From NCBI GenBank assembly GCA_036873755.1, contig JAVTVY010012683.1:186001-250000 (forward strand): a stretch of DNA of 64,000 nt. The letters are read 5' to 3'. Numbering within the stretch: the stretch's first letter is position 1; each line of letters opens with the position of its first letter. The stretch comes from Hanleya hanleyi (lineage: Eukaryota > Mollusca > Polyplacophora > Lepidopleurida > Hanleyidae). The notes beneath the pieces were generated by a model. The model saw only the letters and a program-made list of their open reading frames with translations. It did not search any database and was not told the DNA's origin. A program made the position numbers and the translations under genes. This document shows, one piece after another, positions 22,138 through 34,385 of this stretch.

Positions 22138-22663
22138 GGGAGAAATTATCCACATGAAGAGCTATTGGAGACGATAACACAACACAAATGTCATCGAGGA
22201 AAGAAATGGAGAAATTATACTACTGAGACCCCTAAAGAGCTTCTGGATTTAAGATTATGGTTCGTGCCCTCAATGCAGCGAGTGGATAGAATCAACCATG
22301 ATGAAGTCACCAGCCCAAATGTATGGCAGCACACAATGCTACCAACGCAGTGCAGAGTACAAGGATGATGTTCAGCGTGATCGCTTCAAATCAACAGCTT
22401 CGGACATGCTGCGTGACGAGGTTTTCAGCATCATGATCAGCAACGGAATAACCCGCGTTGCACAGGGAGTTCCTTCGATTGCTGCACTTGGAGAGTCTTG
22501 TCTGCGACGTAACAGTGACAACAAAGCAATACGAAAGTACTACTCATCACAAGCAATGAGGCTCAATGCTCGATTTCTGATAGAACTGAGGAAGGAGATG
22601 GGGGCAGGAAGGGAAGAGGGCACATCAGCTTCCGTGGGAGTTTGTGAGAACAAGCCACAATAA
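22138..22663 (+). pseudogene. Unrecognised coding relic, two frames
   Basis: Frame one (22135-22368) and frame two (22298-22663) overlap and look like one protein broken by a frameshift near 22340-22370. The second frame is convincing in composition (SIMISNGITRVAQGVPSIAA, ALGESCLRRNSDNKAIRKYY). A SINE fragment follows directly. A further open piece at 22885-23070 (EWKNFL, then GERVAKLART) may be the continuation. I do not recognise the family; a transposon-encoded protein is possible. Confidence 0.35.
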
Positions 22664-22725
22664 TTCGACCATTGTGCACGACCAGTGATAAGAGTAGCAC
22701 TGTCATATATGGATGACGAACGGCA

Positions 22726-22878
22726 TGGTATTTGAGTGGGACAGCACTATAAAATCGCAGCATTAGATCACTGTTACAAGTACGTAACATCCGCCCTCCC
22801 CCTCTCCCTCCCCTCTCTTCCCCGTCGTAATAAAGCAAAAAAGATAAAGCGACGTTAAACCTTATTCACTCACTCACC
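22726..22878 (+). mobile_element. SINE, 3' half only
   Basis: It matches the SINE at 1673-2039 from GGGACAGCACTATAAAAT through the pyrimidine-rich tract and GCGACGTTAAACCTTATTCA to the CACT tail. The tRNA head is missing, so this is a 5'-truncated or eroded copy. Confidence 0.88.
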
Positions 22879-23166
22879 CCAATGGATGACAAAGATCTTA
22901 GAGCACCATCCAATGCAATCAAGATGAAGTATGACATAAAACAACTTGTTAGCATTAAGATGTCCTACATCATGAAGATGCAAGCTGCCAGGGAGTGGAA
23001 AAACTTCCTGTAACTCCTTCAAATGGTGTGGGGAGAGCGAGTCGCCAAACTAGCACGCACTATACTGACGTAGAGGCTGTTCACCATAGCGAACGAAATC
23101 CCAAGTCCAGATGATGTGAAAAGCTTCATGTGAGCAAGTTAGTAGCGAACTGAAAGCTTGGAAGGA

Positions 23167-24510
23167 AGAGAGTGAGAGAGAGAATTAAGGTTGAACATCG
23201 CATTCAGAAATATTTCATCTATATAGCGACGACCAAACAACTCAGTAAAATAATGCATTAAAACCAGGTACATACATTAAAATTTATACAACAAACCGAT
23301 CTCTCTCAAATAATCTAAAATACAATCTTCTTTTTCTCAACAAAAAAGATCTTCAAACGTAGCTGCTCGAGAGAGAGAAAATTGACGTTTAACGGCGCGT
23401 TCAGCAATATTTCAGCTATATACTGACGATCAAACAAAATTCCAAGTATTCAAGTTATAACTCAGTAACCTAATGTATTAAAAAAGGAACATACAATAAA
23501 ATTTATACGACAAAAATTAATCTCAGTATTACCTATGAGACCAGGCACCAACAAAACAGAATATCGATATGTTGATCAAATTCAGTTAATCAAAGTTGTA
23601 GAATATATAAGATGGTGTGATGAGTTGAATTTCCACTTTTGATAGCTTGAAGACTTGACACTGAATCTTGGAATATGACATTTTCTTTTAGTGGACCCAA
23701 TACCTTCTATAGCTGACAATAGAGCTTTTGCTCTCGGAAGTGAATATGGAACCTTTCCTGGTAGACGATAGGTTATAGTTTTGGAACTAGAGATAGTAGC
23801 ACATGCTACTCTCCCATCGCCTTTACAACCATCTGTATAAATAGCCAGATGCGATCTGTATTTCCCTTTCACTAGATCAAATTCTTGTGTATTAACAAGC
23901 TGGGTCGTGTCTGTCTTTTTATATCTCGTTAGGGTAATATCTACTTCTTGTTTGGCTAACTGCCACGGTGGCGTTGTCAAGAGCTTGTTAGGTAAATTTG
24001 ACTAAGCTTAAAACAAGCTGCTACAATGCGTGGTTTCCTACGAATTCTAAGAGGTGGAATAATGGAAGGTTTCTTTAAATAGAAATCCACGTACCGAGTT
24101 TTGAAAACACAATTGTATGCAGAATTTGAGTAGTTTGATCGCAATTTTGTGATATATTGCAGCGATAGTTTAATTCTCCGAAGTTCTAAAGGAAATTCAT
24201 CTGCTTCCACATATAAGCTTTCTTTGGGAGATGTTCTGAACGCTCCAAGACAAAGTCTTGGTGGAGAATAGGATCTAGCTTTTGCCAAATTTGACCTGCT
24301 TGCACCGTTGCGATCAATAGCACCATAATCAAGTTTAGAATGAACAAGTGGTCGATATGAATGGAGAAGCATTTTCTGATCTCCTCCCCACTCATAGCTA
24401 TAGCAACTACCTTCAATAAATCTAGAGCTTTCGTGCACTTGTCTTTCAAGCAATTTATATGCGATGTGAAGGTTAGTCAGTGGTCAAACAATATTCCTCG
24501 GGACTTGACC
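23167..24510 (-). mobile_element. LINE copy C, rearranged, with two 3' ends
   Basis: A short 3'-terminal fragment (23167-23360) lies directly against a second, longer one (23366-24510); each starts at its own GA-type tail. The longer piece carries RNase H text (for example IYTDGCKGDG, RVACATIS) in frames 23582-23980 and 23977-24453, with many stops and small deletions. It is more diverged than copies A and B. Confidence 0.88.
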
Positions 24511-25053
24511 TAGGAATATCTATTAGGAGAATGCGGAGCATCATTCTGAACACTCTTCTTCAAACTAGTAAGAAATCTCCCAGATGTAAATGAAAGCTGA
24601 CTGGACTAGTGACAATTTATAAAGTGAAGAGCCTCACAAGGTACGGACAAAGACCCAGAAACATGGACATTTTCTACACATCATTGGCCGTGATGTTTCT
24701 TACCTTGTGCAATATATGGCCTATGCGGCACAATAAATTCCATGAGTTCAGCAACCAGGGTACTGACCCTATACTTTGTGTGGAGAAATAGTTTTGATCC
24801 AGTAATTTGAAGCTTCGAAATATTGATAAAAACATGTCCGTATCATCGTCGCCATGTCTCAGAACCGCCCAGAGTTCTCGCCCTGTATTAAATGTTTCAC
24901 AAATCAAGCTTTAAAATATTTTCTGCCACGACAATGAACACATGTTGAAAACCCTTAATTATATGATGAAAGCGGTGGCCAACTAACTGGTAGCTAGACA
25001 GATACCTGAACGCCATGAGAGGTATGGTGGCCGGTGAGGGATATCGCTGCATT

Positions 25054-25059
<6 letters not shown>

Positions 25060-25088
<29 letters not shown>

Positions 25089-26092
25089 AAGGTTTAACGT
25101 CGCATAAATCAATTCAGCAATCAAACAAAACTCTAAATATTCAATTAAACTAATGCGTTAAAACAGGTACAAACATTAAAATTTGTACAACAAACCAATC
25201 TCTCTCAAATAGCCTAAAATACAGAGAGAGAGAGAATTAAGGTTTAACGTCGCATAAATCAATTCAGCAATCAAACAAAACTCTAAATATTCAATTAAAC
25301 TAATGCGTTAAAACAGGTACAAACATTAAAATTTGTACAACAAACCAATCTCTCTCAAATAGCCTAAAATACAATGTTCTTTTACTCTGCTAAAAAGATC
25401 TTCCAGCGTAGCTGCTCTATAAAAAGTATCTCTTACAATCTTAAAATCTATGCAGTCTATGAGAATATGTTTCACCGTGAGATCTTCATGACATAATCAT
25501 GACCTGGTCGAAACGTTTATGACTGTTCAGATGAGTATAACCAACCGGGTTTTTTTTTGAACGCGTGAAGATGGTTATTATCCATAGTATCCCATAAATA
25601 TTAAAGCAGTTTTCTTACATAAGCGCAGATAGATGGTCTGAAATCGCTGTATGGGATTCCAACAGGATCAACGTCTTCATCTGGAGCTGCCTTAGCCAAT
25701 CTACAGCTTCCGTATTGCCTTTGATGTCAACGTGACTAGGCACCCAACAAAACACAATATCTATCCGTTGATCAAATCTAGTGTCATAACTGTAGAATTT
25801 TCAAGATGGTGGGATGAGTTGAATTTCCACTTTTAATCGCTTTAAGGCATGATAGTGAATCCGACAATATGACCTATTGTTTCTTTGTAGTGGACCCAAT
25901 ACCTTCTAAAGCTGAGGATAGAGCTTTTGCTTCTGCAGTAAATATAGAACTTTTACCTTTAGGTTTGGAGCTAAAGATAGTAGCACATGGCCTGATCAAA
26001 ACGTTTCTGGCTGTCCAGATGAGTACCGGTATAACCAACAGTTATTTCGAATCCGTGAAGTTTGTTATTATCCATGGCATCCCATAAAGACT
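25060..26092 (-). mobile_element. LINE copy D with duplicated 3' end
   Basis: A (GA)n tract at 25060-25086 opens a LINE 3' end. About 155 bp later (25221) a second GA tail and an almost identical 150-bp stretch follow in the same direction. Beyond that, RNase H and C-terminal pieces run to 26092 with deletions and an internal jump near 25988. Confidence 0.88.
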
Positions 26093-26094
26093 GA

Positions 26095-26265
26095 AGAGAG
26101 AGAGAGAAAATTAAGGTTTAATCTCGCGTTCAGCAATATTTCAGCTATATAGCGACGATCAAACAAAATTCCAAGTACTCAAGCCAATAACTTAGTAACA
26201 AAACACATTAAAACATACAGGCATCAAAACTTATTCAACAAACCGATTTTTCTCGAGATTTTTCC
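26095..26265 (-). mobile_element. LINE 3'-end fragment
   Basis: Another 3' terminus: a GAGAGAGAGAGA tail, then TTCAGCAATATTTCAGCTAT and about 110 bp of the 3'UTR, before similarity ends. It abuts copy D. Confidence 0.88.
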
Positions 26266-26269
26266 CCCC

Positions 26270-27880
26270 ATTTGCACACCAGAGTCTGACTATGCTGGTA
26301 GGTAGCCACGACAGAGTTACACATCCTCACTTGGACAGACATCAGTATCGTCCTTTTCTTCGAGGCCAAACATGACAAAAATATACAATTGACTATGGCA
26401 TTTAACAGGTTGTAAACATGACAAATATACTTTTCTCCCCAGACAAAATATTTGGCACATTCCTGCAGCGCAAGTACACGTAAATAGCATCAATTCATGT
26501 CGCTATCTATGTCACTAATGGAAGAAGTACAAGAAACGCTCCAATGCGCATGCACCGCTTTAAAACGGAAATAACAGGAACACTGTATGATATGTCGTAA
26601 AGAAGGTGTCATCAGGTAGTGAGCGGGGCCTAAAGCACGTGGTCAAGCTCCATGTGCTCCGTGGATTTTATGTGCTATTGAGAAATGGCACAGGACAGAG
26701 CTCTTCATGAATTGGGTCTTCCATATCAGTTACGTTCAGAATAATAGTAATTTATAGAAAAGCTTATCGAATGGCAATTGTTTTTGTCTGCTACCAACTA
26801 GCTACGGGAAGAGTGCTTGTTTTGGGTTATATCCCAAAATCCTGGATAATTTAAATATATATTGAATATCGTACAACCTCCGTGTATTGTGTGTGTTCGT
26901 GTCAAACATTTTTCATGAAGGACAGAAATTTGAGGAAAATAAAACCGTATCGTTTCCGAATATGCGGATTCCACTGAAATAGTGATTGTCGATATTGTAA
27001 AATCAAGGTATAAAATTAAAAACTGGACTTTATTGGGATGTAGTACATACATTTTCAAACCAACACAACATTCATTCCCTCTTACCAATGTAATGGATTG
27101 AAAATAATTCCACACATTTTCATTTGAGCATATTGGAATCAGGACATCCAATCTTCACAGATTGAACGGGCAAAAGAAAAAGTATGAATCTGATGTAGAC
27201 TGAAAAAGCAAATCTTATAGATCGTAATACACTGAGATTTTCGATATAATTGATTCATCAACAATTGCAATCGAATTATTTAAGACAGTATGTCTTATGC
27301 GATTTTGTCAATTTTATGGTAGGATCGAAGATACATTGAGGTTTACTTCTCCTCCTCTGTCAATTCTTGCCGTTCAAAACGGATAATTATTGGAAGTAGA
27401 ATTTGGCTTCATAATGACGTAGTTTTCATGAAATGGTAATGTATGATTTATTACCATTTAATGGAGATAGTGGCGGCATTCACGTACCTGTCACACACAC
27501 CAGCCGAGAAGAAAATCATATGTGTTAGGGTAATATGAGCAATTTGTTGAAGCGGACATACTGGAATATACTTTCAGAGGCTGACCAAAATGCGTTCGTG
27601 TTTGACGCGCGCGATCGCGCACCCGCACATAGTGCGCACGTAAAATTATCTCTGCGTACACTATTTATCACGCGCGTAAATATTTATTTTACTTCTCAGT
27701 GGGATGGCTTAAAAATCCTTGATAAACAACACACCAGGGAGCAAAATTGCCAGTGGTGGTGGTGTTGTTTCTACCGGAAAGAATACCATGCTGATGAAAT
27801 AGGCGGAAGTGCACCAGATTTTGTGTCGCTAATACGACCTCATTGATTGGCTTAACGTGACTTGTCTGACCAATCATATT
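26270..27880. other. Gene-poor stretch
   Basis: No supported gene or repeat. A CpG-dense patch lies near 27600-27640 (GCGCGCGATCGCGC) without a convincing frame. Confidence 0.45.
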
Positions 27881-27959
27881 ATGCGTTATTATGTGCAGCC
27901 TTTGTGAAAACGAGGTTGACACAAAATGGCCGAACAAACAACAGTTGCTGTTTCAACGT

Positions 27960-28180
27960 TCAATACATGAATAAATGGAACACTGGGGGCCGGATTCGGT
28001 GCCATCCGACGGCAGATGGGAAGGTAGCCGACATTTGGTGTACTCTGTGTGCCAAGCACAGCGAGAAAATCATGAAGGACTCGGGATTCAAGGGCCAAAT
28101 CAAAAAGGATGTTCAGCGATACATCACTGGGACGACATTTGTTACGAAACACAGTGTTATGATACATATATCGAGCCGTG
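27960..28180 (+). pseudogene. Zinc-finger fragment of hAT/KIAA1586-like type
   Basis: In one frame the text KVADIWCTLCAKHSEKI is followed by YITGTTFVTKHSVMIHI. This gives a Cys-x2-Cys pair and a His-x4-His pair, the layout of the TTF/BED-like zinc fingers at the start of hAT-related and KIAA1586-like proteins. An upstream ATG in another frame (27926) does not connect. Only this ~70-residue piece is present, so it is a fragment or a lone exon. The family assignment rests on motif spacing only. Confidence 0.4.
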
Positions 28181-28219
28181 GTCAGTTGATTATTAATTTT
28201 ACACTTGCTGAATAAAATG

Positions 28220-30700
28220 TTTATTGGAATTGGAATGTAGTTCTTCTGATTAATCTGTGCTAAATTGCATCCCACATCTGACCTCTGTAGCAAATCAGGA
28301 CCCTGCATTTAAGGTAGAGAGTCGTCGAACTAGGGAACTGTCAAATGTAGTTTCACTCTCGTAAGCCGTTTGGCGAGAGTGATTTTTAGCTCACGCAGCA
28401 GCTCTCCTTGTAGGTTTTACGTGAGCTATTTTTAGCTCGCGTGCGATTTGCTAACACGAAGCCCTGCCCCCCCCCTCCAATTCTTGGTTGTTTCACAGAA
28501 AATATATTTGATATAGACATTTTTGCTGCAACAGAGAATTGTCCCGTGAATTTTGATGTGTAATTTATGCAACTGACCATCGCTGTTCCATATTTCAATA
28601 TATAAACTTCAAAGTCACAAATTATTTAAGCGATTACTTAGGACATACGGAAGAAAAAAGAATAAGAAAAGAGTTTCCACTTCAAGATTCATGCAAAAAT
28701 GCATATTAATTGTGCAAGAAATAAGTCATTACTACTGGAAATACAAATAGTACAAATATATCCATATCGGTACTGTTAATGTGAAAGACATGTACTAAAT
28801 TCCAGCTTCGCCCAAAGGAAGACCAGCACATTGCGCTCGTGATTTGTCCACTGAAAAGTATAATGATGGACCAGGTGAGGCGATGGTCAAGTGTTGGATG
28901 CAGTTCCATTACCATTACATCCATGGCAGAAATGGAGCCAACAAGCGAAGACGGTAAAGAAATGTCAATAGATGACAATAGTTAAAGCTTTCTTCAGAAA
29001 TTATGAAATGTCTTTTACATGCTAATGCTAATTTGGAACATTTCTGTAACAATGAATTACAAGTGAATGACATGCGCTTAAAAGAAGGTTTAGGGACGAA
29101 GCGTCCAAATATGGGGTCTCTGTACATGGTTTATATAAACACACCTCCAATAGTCTTCACCCTAAAACCACACCTACACTCCCCAAAACTCTTGTTTTGA
29201 TGGCCTGTTGGCCCCCGCTCCATGCTTATAAACATATGATGTGGCGTAGCTGCGCAGGAAAATATCATCTGTTGTACTCACGGAGATTTGCATAAACAAA
29301 CTACTGATGCATCAGTGGAAATGACGTAATGCTGAAATTGAAATACTCAGCGTATGGAATATATAAGTGTCCTTTCCCAATTCAATTGTTGGGCAAATGA
29401 TTCGCACCGGCGTGCTGAGGGCCAGGAATTAAATTTGTGGTTCTTAATCTTATGGGTGAAGAATGCGGGATTATGGTAATGAATAATAACTGCACTATTT
29501 TCGAGCTGAATTTACCAAAGTTGTAATCAGTATAAGCATTGTGGTCCTTTCCTCTAGCATGATGATCCTCCGCATTTCGTCTCTGGCGTATAGAATCTGT
29601 GCAAGAATCTTGTGATGTAGGCGGTTTGGCAGTGTGTCAGTGGTTTTCATCTATTGTAATGTTGCACACCTCTAGTTCATTTGCTTCTGGTAACATGAAT
29701 GGAATTGCCTTCAGGATATTGACCGAAAATAGTCTATTTTTAAGGGCATACGCTCTTACAATCCAGAAGCGAGAGGAGGGCACCAACACAGAACCATTGT
29801 ATATACTGCATGGCAATAAAAATGAGTATTCATATACTAACATCGTTGTCAACTATGTACAAAAATTGCCACACAATGCTTAATCTGCCTGCTTAATGAA
29901 ATATTTACGGTTGTTCACAAATACATCATCCATTTTCAGACCAAACCAAGTGCACATGCAAAAGGTGGGAAATTCTGATTTCAAAAATCATTTGCTGTGG
30001 GTTGCGCGACAAGGGACACAGACTCCCAAAATTATCTTCTATACTCGGTAATTATTATCCACCGTTGCATACCTTTTTTACATGCAGCGTGCCTTAGCTG
30101 TAGTATACTTTCTGCAACTAAATAAGATAGAAGAGATGTGTACAACGCACATTAAAAGTGTCAGGTTTTTACGCCATGCCCACATATCTACCATTCATAC
30201 TGTTCAATCGCTGCGAAGCGCACTTCCCAGTAGTCACCAACCTATAATGAACCAACCTATAATGATAACCAATTATATTCAGCGGGACATGCAGCTACGG
30301 CTGTAAATTCTGCTCCTATGCCGTCTTTGTAATGGAATTGGAAAATGTAAGTAAGACGATAACACCATTGTTGTGGGTAATAAACCAGCGAAGGCACGAA
30401 ACTTATTATAATATATATACTGTTTGCAGTGAAGGTAAATTAATTTAGAAGAAATATTAACAAAATATACATTACTACCACACGTCAAAACTAAATGACC
30501 CTGGGAAATTGCCAAGCACAATTGGAGAGGAGGGGAGGGAAAGGCACACATTTTATAGGATTGGAGGCGTGCTACTATTTCAGGCAAAACTTGCAACGTT
30601 CCAAAAGGTAAGAACTAGAAAATCAGGGATAAAATATTACACAGACTAGACTAAATTTATACATTGAAAATGGGAGATATGACACATTCAAGCACATTCA
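28220..30700. other. Gene-poor stretch
   Basis: AT-rich sequence with several short open frames on both strands (for example 29599-29883) but no motif, domain or splice pattern that supports a gene. I see no repeat with a partner elsewhere in the window. Confidence 0.4.
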
Positions 30701-30714
30701 ATTAGGTATGGAGC

Positions 30715-31260
30715 GATGGAGGGTAACTTATATGCCATTTGTAAGATGCGACGCCATGTGTACGAGATATTTGGATGGTTACTCGCGCATATTCAACAGC
30801 ATGTCCTTGGACCCTCCGGGCACAGACTTGTGGAGATGTACCATGTATCACAGACACCGAGAGCCAGCAAATGACTGTGGCTAATTCTCCACAAATGCTA
30901 TGTGATACTAGGGTGGTTGTTGCCACTGTAACCTATGGAATAGGAGTAAACATTCCAGATATAAGATATGTGATACACTGGGGACCTGCAAAAGATTCAT
31001 TGTCGTATTGGCAGGAGGTTGAATGTTGTGCGCGAGATGGGCAAAATTGGGATGCATTCATGTACATTTTTCCAAGGTCATTAGACCGTCCATAAATATC
31101 GAGTGATATGTTGGAAATCATCACTTCAGGAGACAATTGTATCCGAAAGCAGATTTTAGATTTCCTTCACATCCCTGGATTGGAAGTGTCAAGTGACATT
31201 TCAATTGAAAGGAAAGGATACTGCTGTGCATGTATGCGAAAGTCACCATCTCTGAATTCC
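30715..31260 (+). pseudogene. RecQ-like DNA helicase relic
   Basis: The second helicase half is recognisable across two frames. The first piece ends in GPSGHRLVEMYH; the second contains TRVVVATVTYGIGVNIPDIR and YVIHWGPAKDSLSYWQEV, followed by ARDG and YIFPRSL. A third stretch (31108-31250) has CIRKQILDFLHIPGLE and CCACM, resembling the RecQ zinc-binding subdomain. Frameshifts near 30855 and 31090 break it. Motif VI reads QEVECCARDG where RecQ proteins have QxxGRxGRDG-type text, so the arginine finger appears lost. RecQ-like genes are multicopy in some invertebrates, sometimes near transposons; origin here is unknown. Confidence 0.7.
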
Positions 31261-31483
31261 TGTCCTATTACCGCCCTCCTTTGTACTCGGGTCCATTTGT
31301 GGCGATTAGGAGTTATAATCTCGCTCAGAAAAGTTACAATTATTATTTTCTAAAGGCGTAGAAGTATTCTCATCCTGTATACATGTCCGTCCCGGTTTTC
31401 TGCCGAGGAGCATGTTAAAAAGGTAATCATCTATGGTGTGACTTAACACATGCATGCATCAAGGAAACCGGAGATTGAAGAAA

Positions 31484-31560
31484 TTGTGAGTGAGTAGGAT
31501 GTAATGTCGCTTTCACCAATATTTCAGTCATATGGCGCGAAACGAACTAAGCGCCACCCA
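31484..31560 (-). mobile_element. SINE/LINE-type 3' tail fragment
   Basis: The reverse complement reads CCATATGACTGAAATATTGG, then TGAAAGCGACATTACATCC and a CACTCAC end. This is the same 3' tail module as the SINE and LINE here, in a variant form. The 5' part is absent. Confidence 0.75.
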
Positions 31561-31593
31561 GCCAAGTTGTGTTCCTGTTGCTTCAAAGATTAA

Positions 31594-31641
31594 TTACAAG
31601 TGTCTAGTCAGTCATTCATAATTCAGCCGTCGCCCATTAAA
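31594..31641 (+). repeat. R1 repeat, 5' fragment
   Basis: It matches the first ~48 bp of R1 (TTACAAGTGTCTAGTCAGTC, then CAGCCGTCGCCCATTA) and ends abruptly. Confidence 0.8.
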
Positions 31642-31679
31642 GGAAAAACTTACTACAACGCCCTATTCGGTGCTAGAGA

Positions 31680-31809
31680 TACAACACATATCACGAATCG
31701 TTAGATTCTTGGTATGTGCTTTAGAATAGGTTAACCACAAGACTATACTGCAAAGTCATGTGACTGTCAGAATGACGGCACCTCTTCCACTTCCCTAATA
31801 TGTGTTTTA
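31680..31809 (+). mobile_element. MITE-2, 130 bp
   Basis: The unit starts TACAACACATATCACGAATC and ends with the inverse (AATATGTGTTTTA), giving ~12-bp terminal inverted repeats with a possible TA duplication. Two other copies are at 37599-37731 (inverted) and 49691-49823. This copy differs by several small changes. Confidence 0.85.
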
Positions 31810-31954
31810 ATGCAGTAGTTTGTTCAATAATTGGCAAAGCCAGACTACAATCTAGAGATGACAACTATTTGCTCAAGGGCAGGACTGTCTAGCATGTACA
31901 CTCCGGTTTCGAAATGCAAGATGTAGGAAGGGCCAATTCTGTATAAGTACCTAG

Positions 31955-32650
31955 TTGAGAGATTCCTGCCAGCGTAAGTCTCATCACCAAGGAAATTGCG
32001 AGTATCGCGTCAGGCTTGAGGTTTCGAGTTTTTTCAGACATTCTGCGACAACACCTCATAAATCGCCTCATAAATCGCCATTTCTGGACCCTGGAAGTGA
32101 GACGCCGCTTTATATTCTGTCTGCAGCATTCTTGCCAAGCCGAGAAGCGACTGCTCCTGCTAGTGAGATGTCCACAGCCTTTGATCTAACAGTTGCCCAG
32201 CCATTCTTAACCTTATCGCTAACACTACAGTTCAAGTCACCAACCATGTACTTCAATGACAAGTCGAACATGTTGTCATCAATAAGTATGGGTATCCCTT
32301 TGGTAGATGCAAGGCTAAGAATGCTCTGCAGTGCTGTCCCATATGCAGCGACCCCCGAGTCTCACACTGGAGTCTTCTAATCTGAACCCATGCTCGTAGG
32401 CTTGTCGCAGACACACTAATTCATCCCCTATATCGAAAGTGAGGTCTTCATCATTCAACAAAGTGAATTCGATGCCAATAGAGGACACTGTTGCGGCGAG
32501 GGCAGTGGACATGTATCCTGATACATGACCTATCATGTCCAGCACACTCAGGTCCTTTGACATACCACTTTGGGTCGAAAGACCAATGAATTCCTCTAAC
32601 TTGTATGCGGTCTGATTCTTATAACGAGGGATATCATACACCTTAGCCAT
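31955..32650 (-). pseudogene. Unrecognised reading frame with one frameshift
   Basis: A minus-strand frame starts at an ATG at 32650 and runs 111 codons to 32315. A neighbouring frame then continues with protein-like text to about 32125, so roughly 175-180 codons of one protein seem to be present with a single frameshift near 32345. Composition is that of a folded soluble protein (no signal peptide or membrane segment), for example YKLEEFIGLSTQSG and ILIDDNMFDLSLKYMVGD. I do not recognise it. The neighbours are only repeats. An endogenous viral or transposon-derived protein is possible, as is a retrocopy of a host gene; nothing decides between them. Confidence 0.4.
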
Positions 32651-32734
32651 TCTGGCTCAAAAAACGACACTTCAAGACCACATACCCCATAGCAGAATAG
32701 AAAAAAGGAAAAACAAGGTAAAAAAATATATATT

Positions 32735-33205
32735 GATGATGTGGGAAAGTTGTTTCAATATTTGTGTGATGCTATGGATAATAACTAACTTCACGAGTTC
32801 AAAAAAAACTGTAGGCTATACTCATCTGAACAGCCAGAAACGTTTGGATCAGGCCATGATTACACGATGTAGAATCGGCCATACACGATTAACTCCCAAG
32901 CATTTCCTGAAAAAAAGCCAGTCCTAAGGTGTATTCCATGCCACGAGGATCTCACGGTGAAACATATGTATAGATTTTAAGATTGTAAGAAATAACTTTA
33001 TCTAGCAGCTACACTGGAAGATCTTTTTAGCCGAGTAAAAGAAAGATTATTTTAGAGAGATCGGTTTGTTGTATAAAGTTAATGACTACTAAGTCTTTAG
33101 TTTACGGAGTTATTAACTTGAATACTTTGAAATTTGTTTGATCATCATTATATAGCTGAAATTTTGCTGAATGCGACGTTAAACCTTCATTCTCTCTATG
33201 CTCTC
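32735..33205 (+). mobile_element. LINE fragment F, plus strand
   Basis: It holds the LINE C-terminal text (VGYTHLNSQKRLDQAMITRC), then a 3'UTR with TATATAGCTGAAATTTTGCT, GCGACGTTAAACCTTCATTC and a short TCTCTCT tail near 33205. It is heavily deleted. Confidence 0.88.
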
Positions 33206-33317
33206 CTCTATATCGCTAACACCCTTGAATGACAACATGATATTCTATCCTATCCACAAGAATACATATCAAGAAACCGCTGTCTCTCTCTGGTTCTTCA
33301 AAATACCGTAAACCTTA

Positions 33318-33800
33318 AAAAAGTGTTTTGTGGTTGCCTAGTCACATTGACATCGATGGTAATACTGAGGCTGATAGGATGGCTAAGACAGCCCTAGATG
33401 ATGAGGTTGATTCTGTTGGAATCCCATACAGCGATTTCAGACCCTCTATGTGTACTTATGTGAGACGGCCGTTTCAATCTTTATGGGATGCTGTGAATAA
33501 TAGCAAACTTTAAAAAAACTAAGCTGCACTCGTCTGAACAGCCAGAAACGTTTCGATCAATCCATGATCAGGCGATGTAGAATCGATCATACACGATTAA
33601 CTCGCGAACATTTATTAGAAAAAAGAGCCAGTGTATTTCATGCCATGAAGATCTCACGGTGAAACATATTCTTATCAAATGCAGATTTAAGATTGTAAGA
33701 GATGCTTTTTATCGAACGACTACTTTGGAAGATCATTTTAGTCGGATGAGAGAGGATTGCAACTGTTGGAACATTAAACAATCAATTTATGGTAACCCAA
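33318..33800 (+). mobile_element. LINE fragment G, plus strand
   Basis: An RNase H tail is readable (PSHIDIDGNTEADRMAKTAL, PYSDFRPSMCTYVRR), followed by broken C-terminal text to about 33800. It lacks a 3' end and lies in the same direction as fragment F. Confidence 0.85.
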
Positions 33801-34385
33801 AATTTGCTATCAAATTTATTGACTCAAGTATTGACTCTGTACTTTGCTATACAGATGGATTATTTGTATAATTTTGGCATTTTGTGGAAGCTCAAAATGC
33901 TTAATTGAGCAAGGTGCGAAGTTTACTAATATGTGTGATTTATCTTTAAGGCAGACTCCTGCCACAAGTATGAATGTTGTCTTAGAGCTTTAAACATGTT
34001 ATTGTATGATATCAAATTGTGTGACTTGTCAGATGCCAGTCATTCACTATTTTGTGGGTTGAGATGGGCTAATTACACCCATGTTAATACACTAGTATTT
34101 GTACCATGTATACTTTATCAGGTGAGCCCAGGTAATAAGTCTTTAAGCATACACAGCATACCTGCTACCATATCTAATCCTCTTATCCTATCTCGTTCTA
34201 ATGCACAACTCTTTGTACTGCGAGCTGTGGTGGCATGCCTGGAAATTATTTACACAGCTTTTTGAATATACAAGTCTACATCTACTCCCTAGTTAAACTA
34301 GTATATAAACTGTAATTTTGGAAGAATTGTATCTCATTCTGTTATCCCAGTCAACTGTGCTGCAAATTTGTTCCGTCGCCTTCGC
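33801..34385. other. No gene seen; probably 5' flank of the DIRS relic
   Basis: Short frames only. It may include the left terminal region of the following retroelement, but I could not identify a terminal repeat. Confidence 0.35.

Noticed and set aside
23167..26265. CRISPR-like appearance of repeated GA-tail blocks
   Set aside because: The spacing and content are those of LINE 3' ends; this is an animal genome and there are no short regular repeats with unique spacers.
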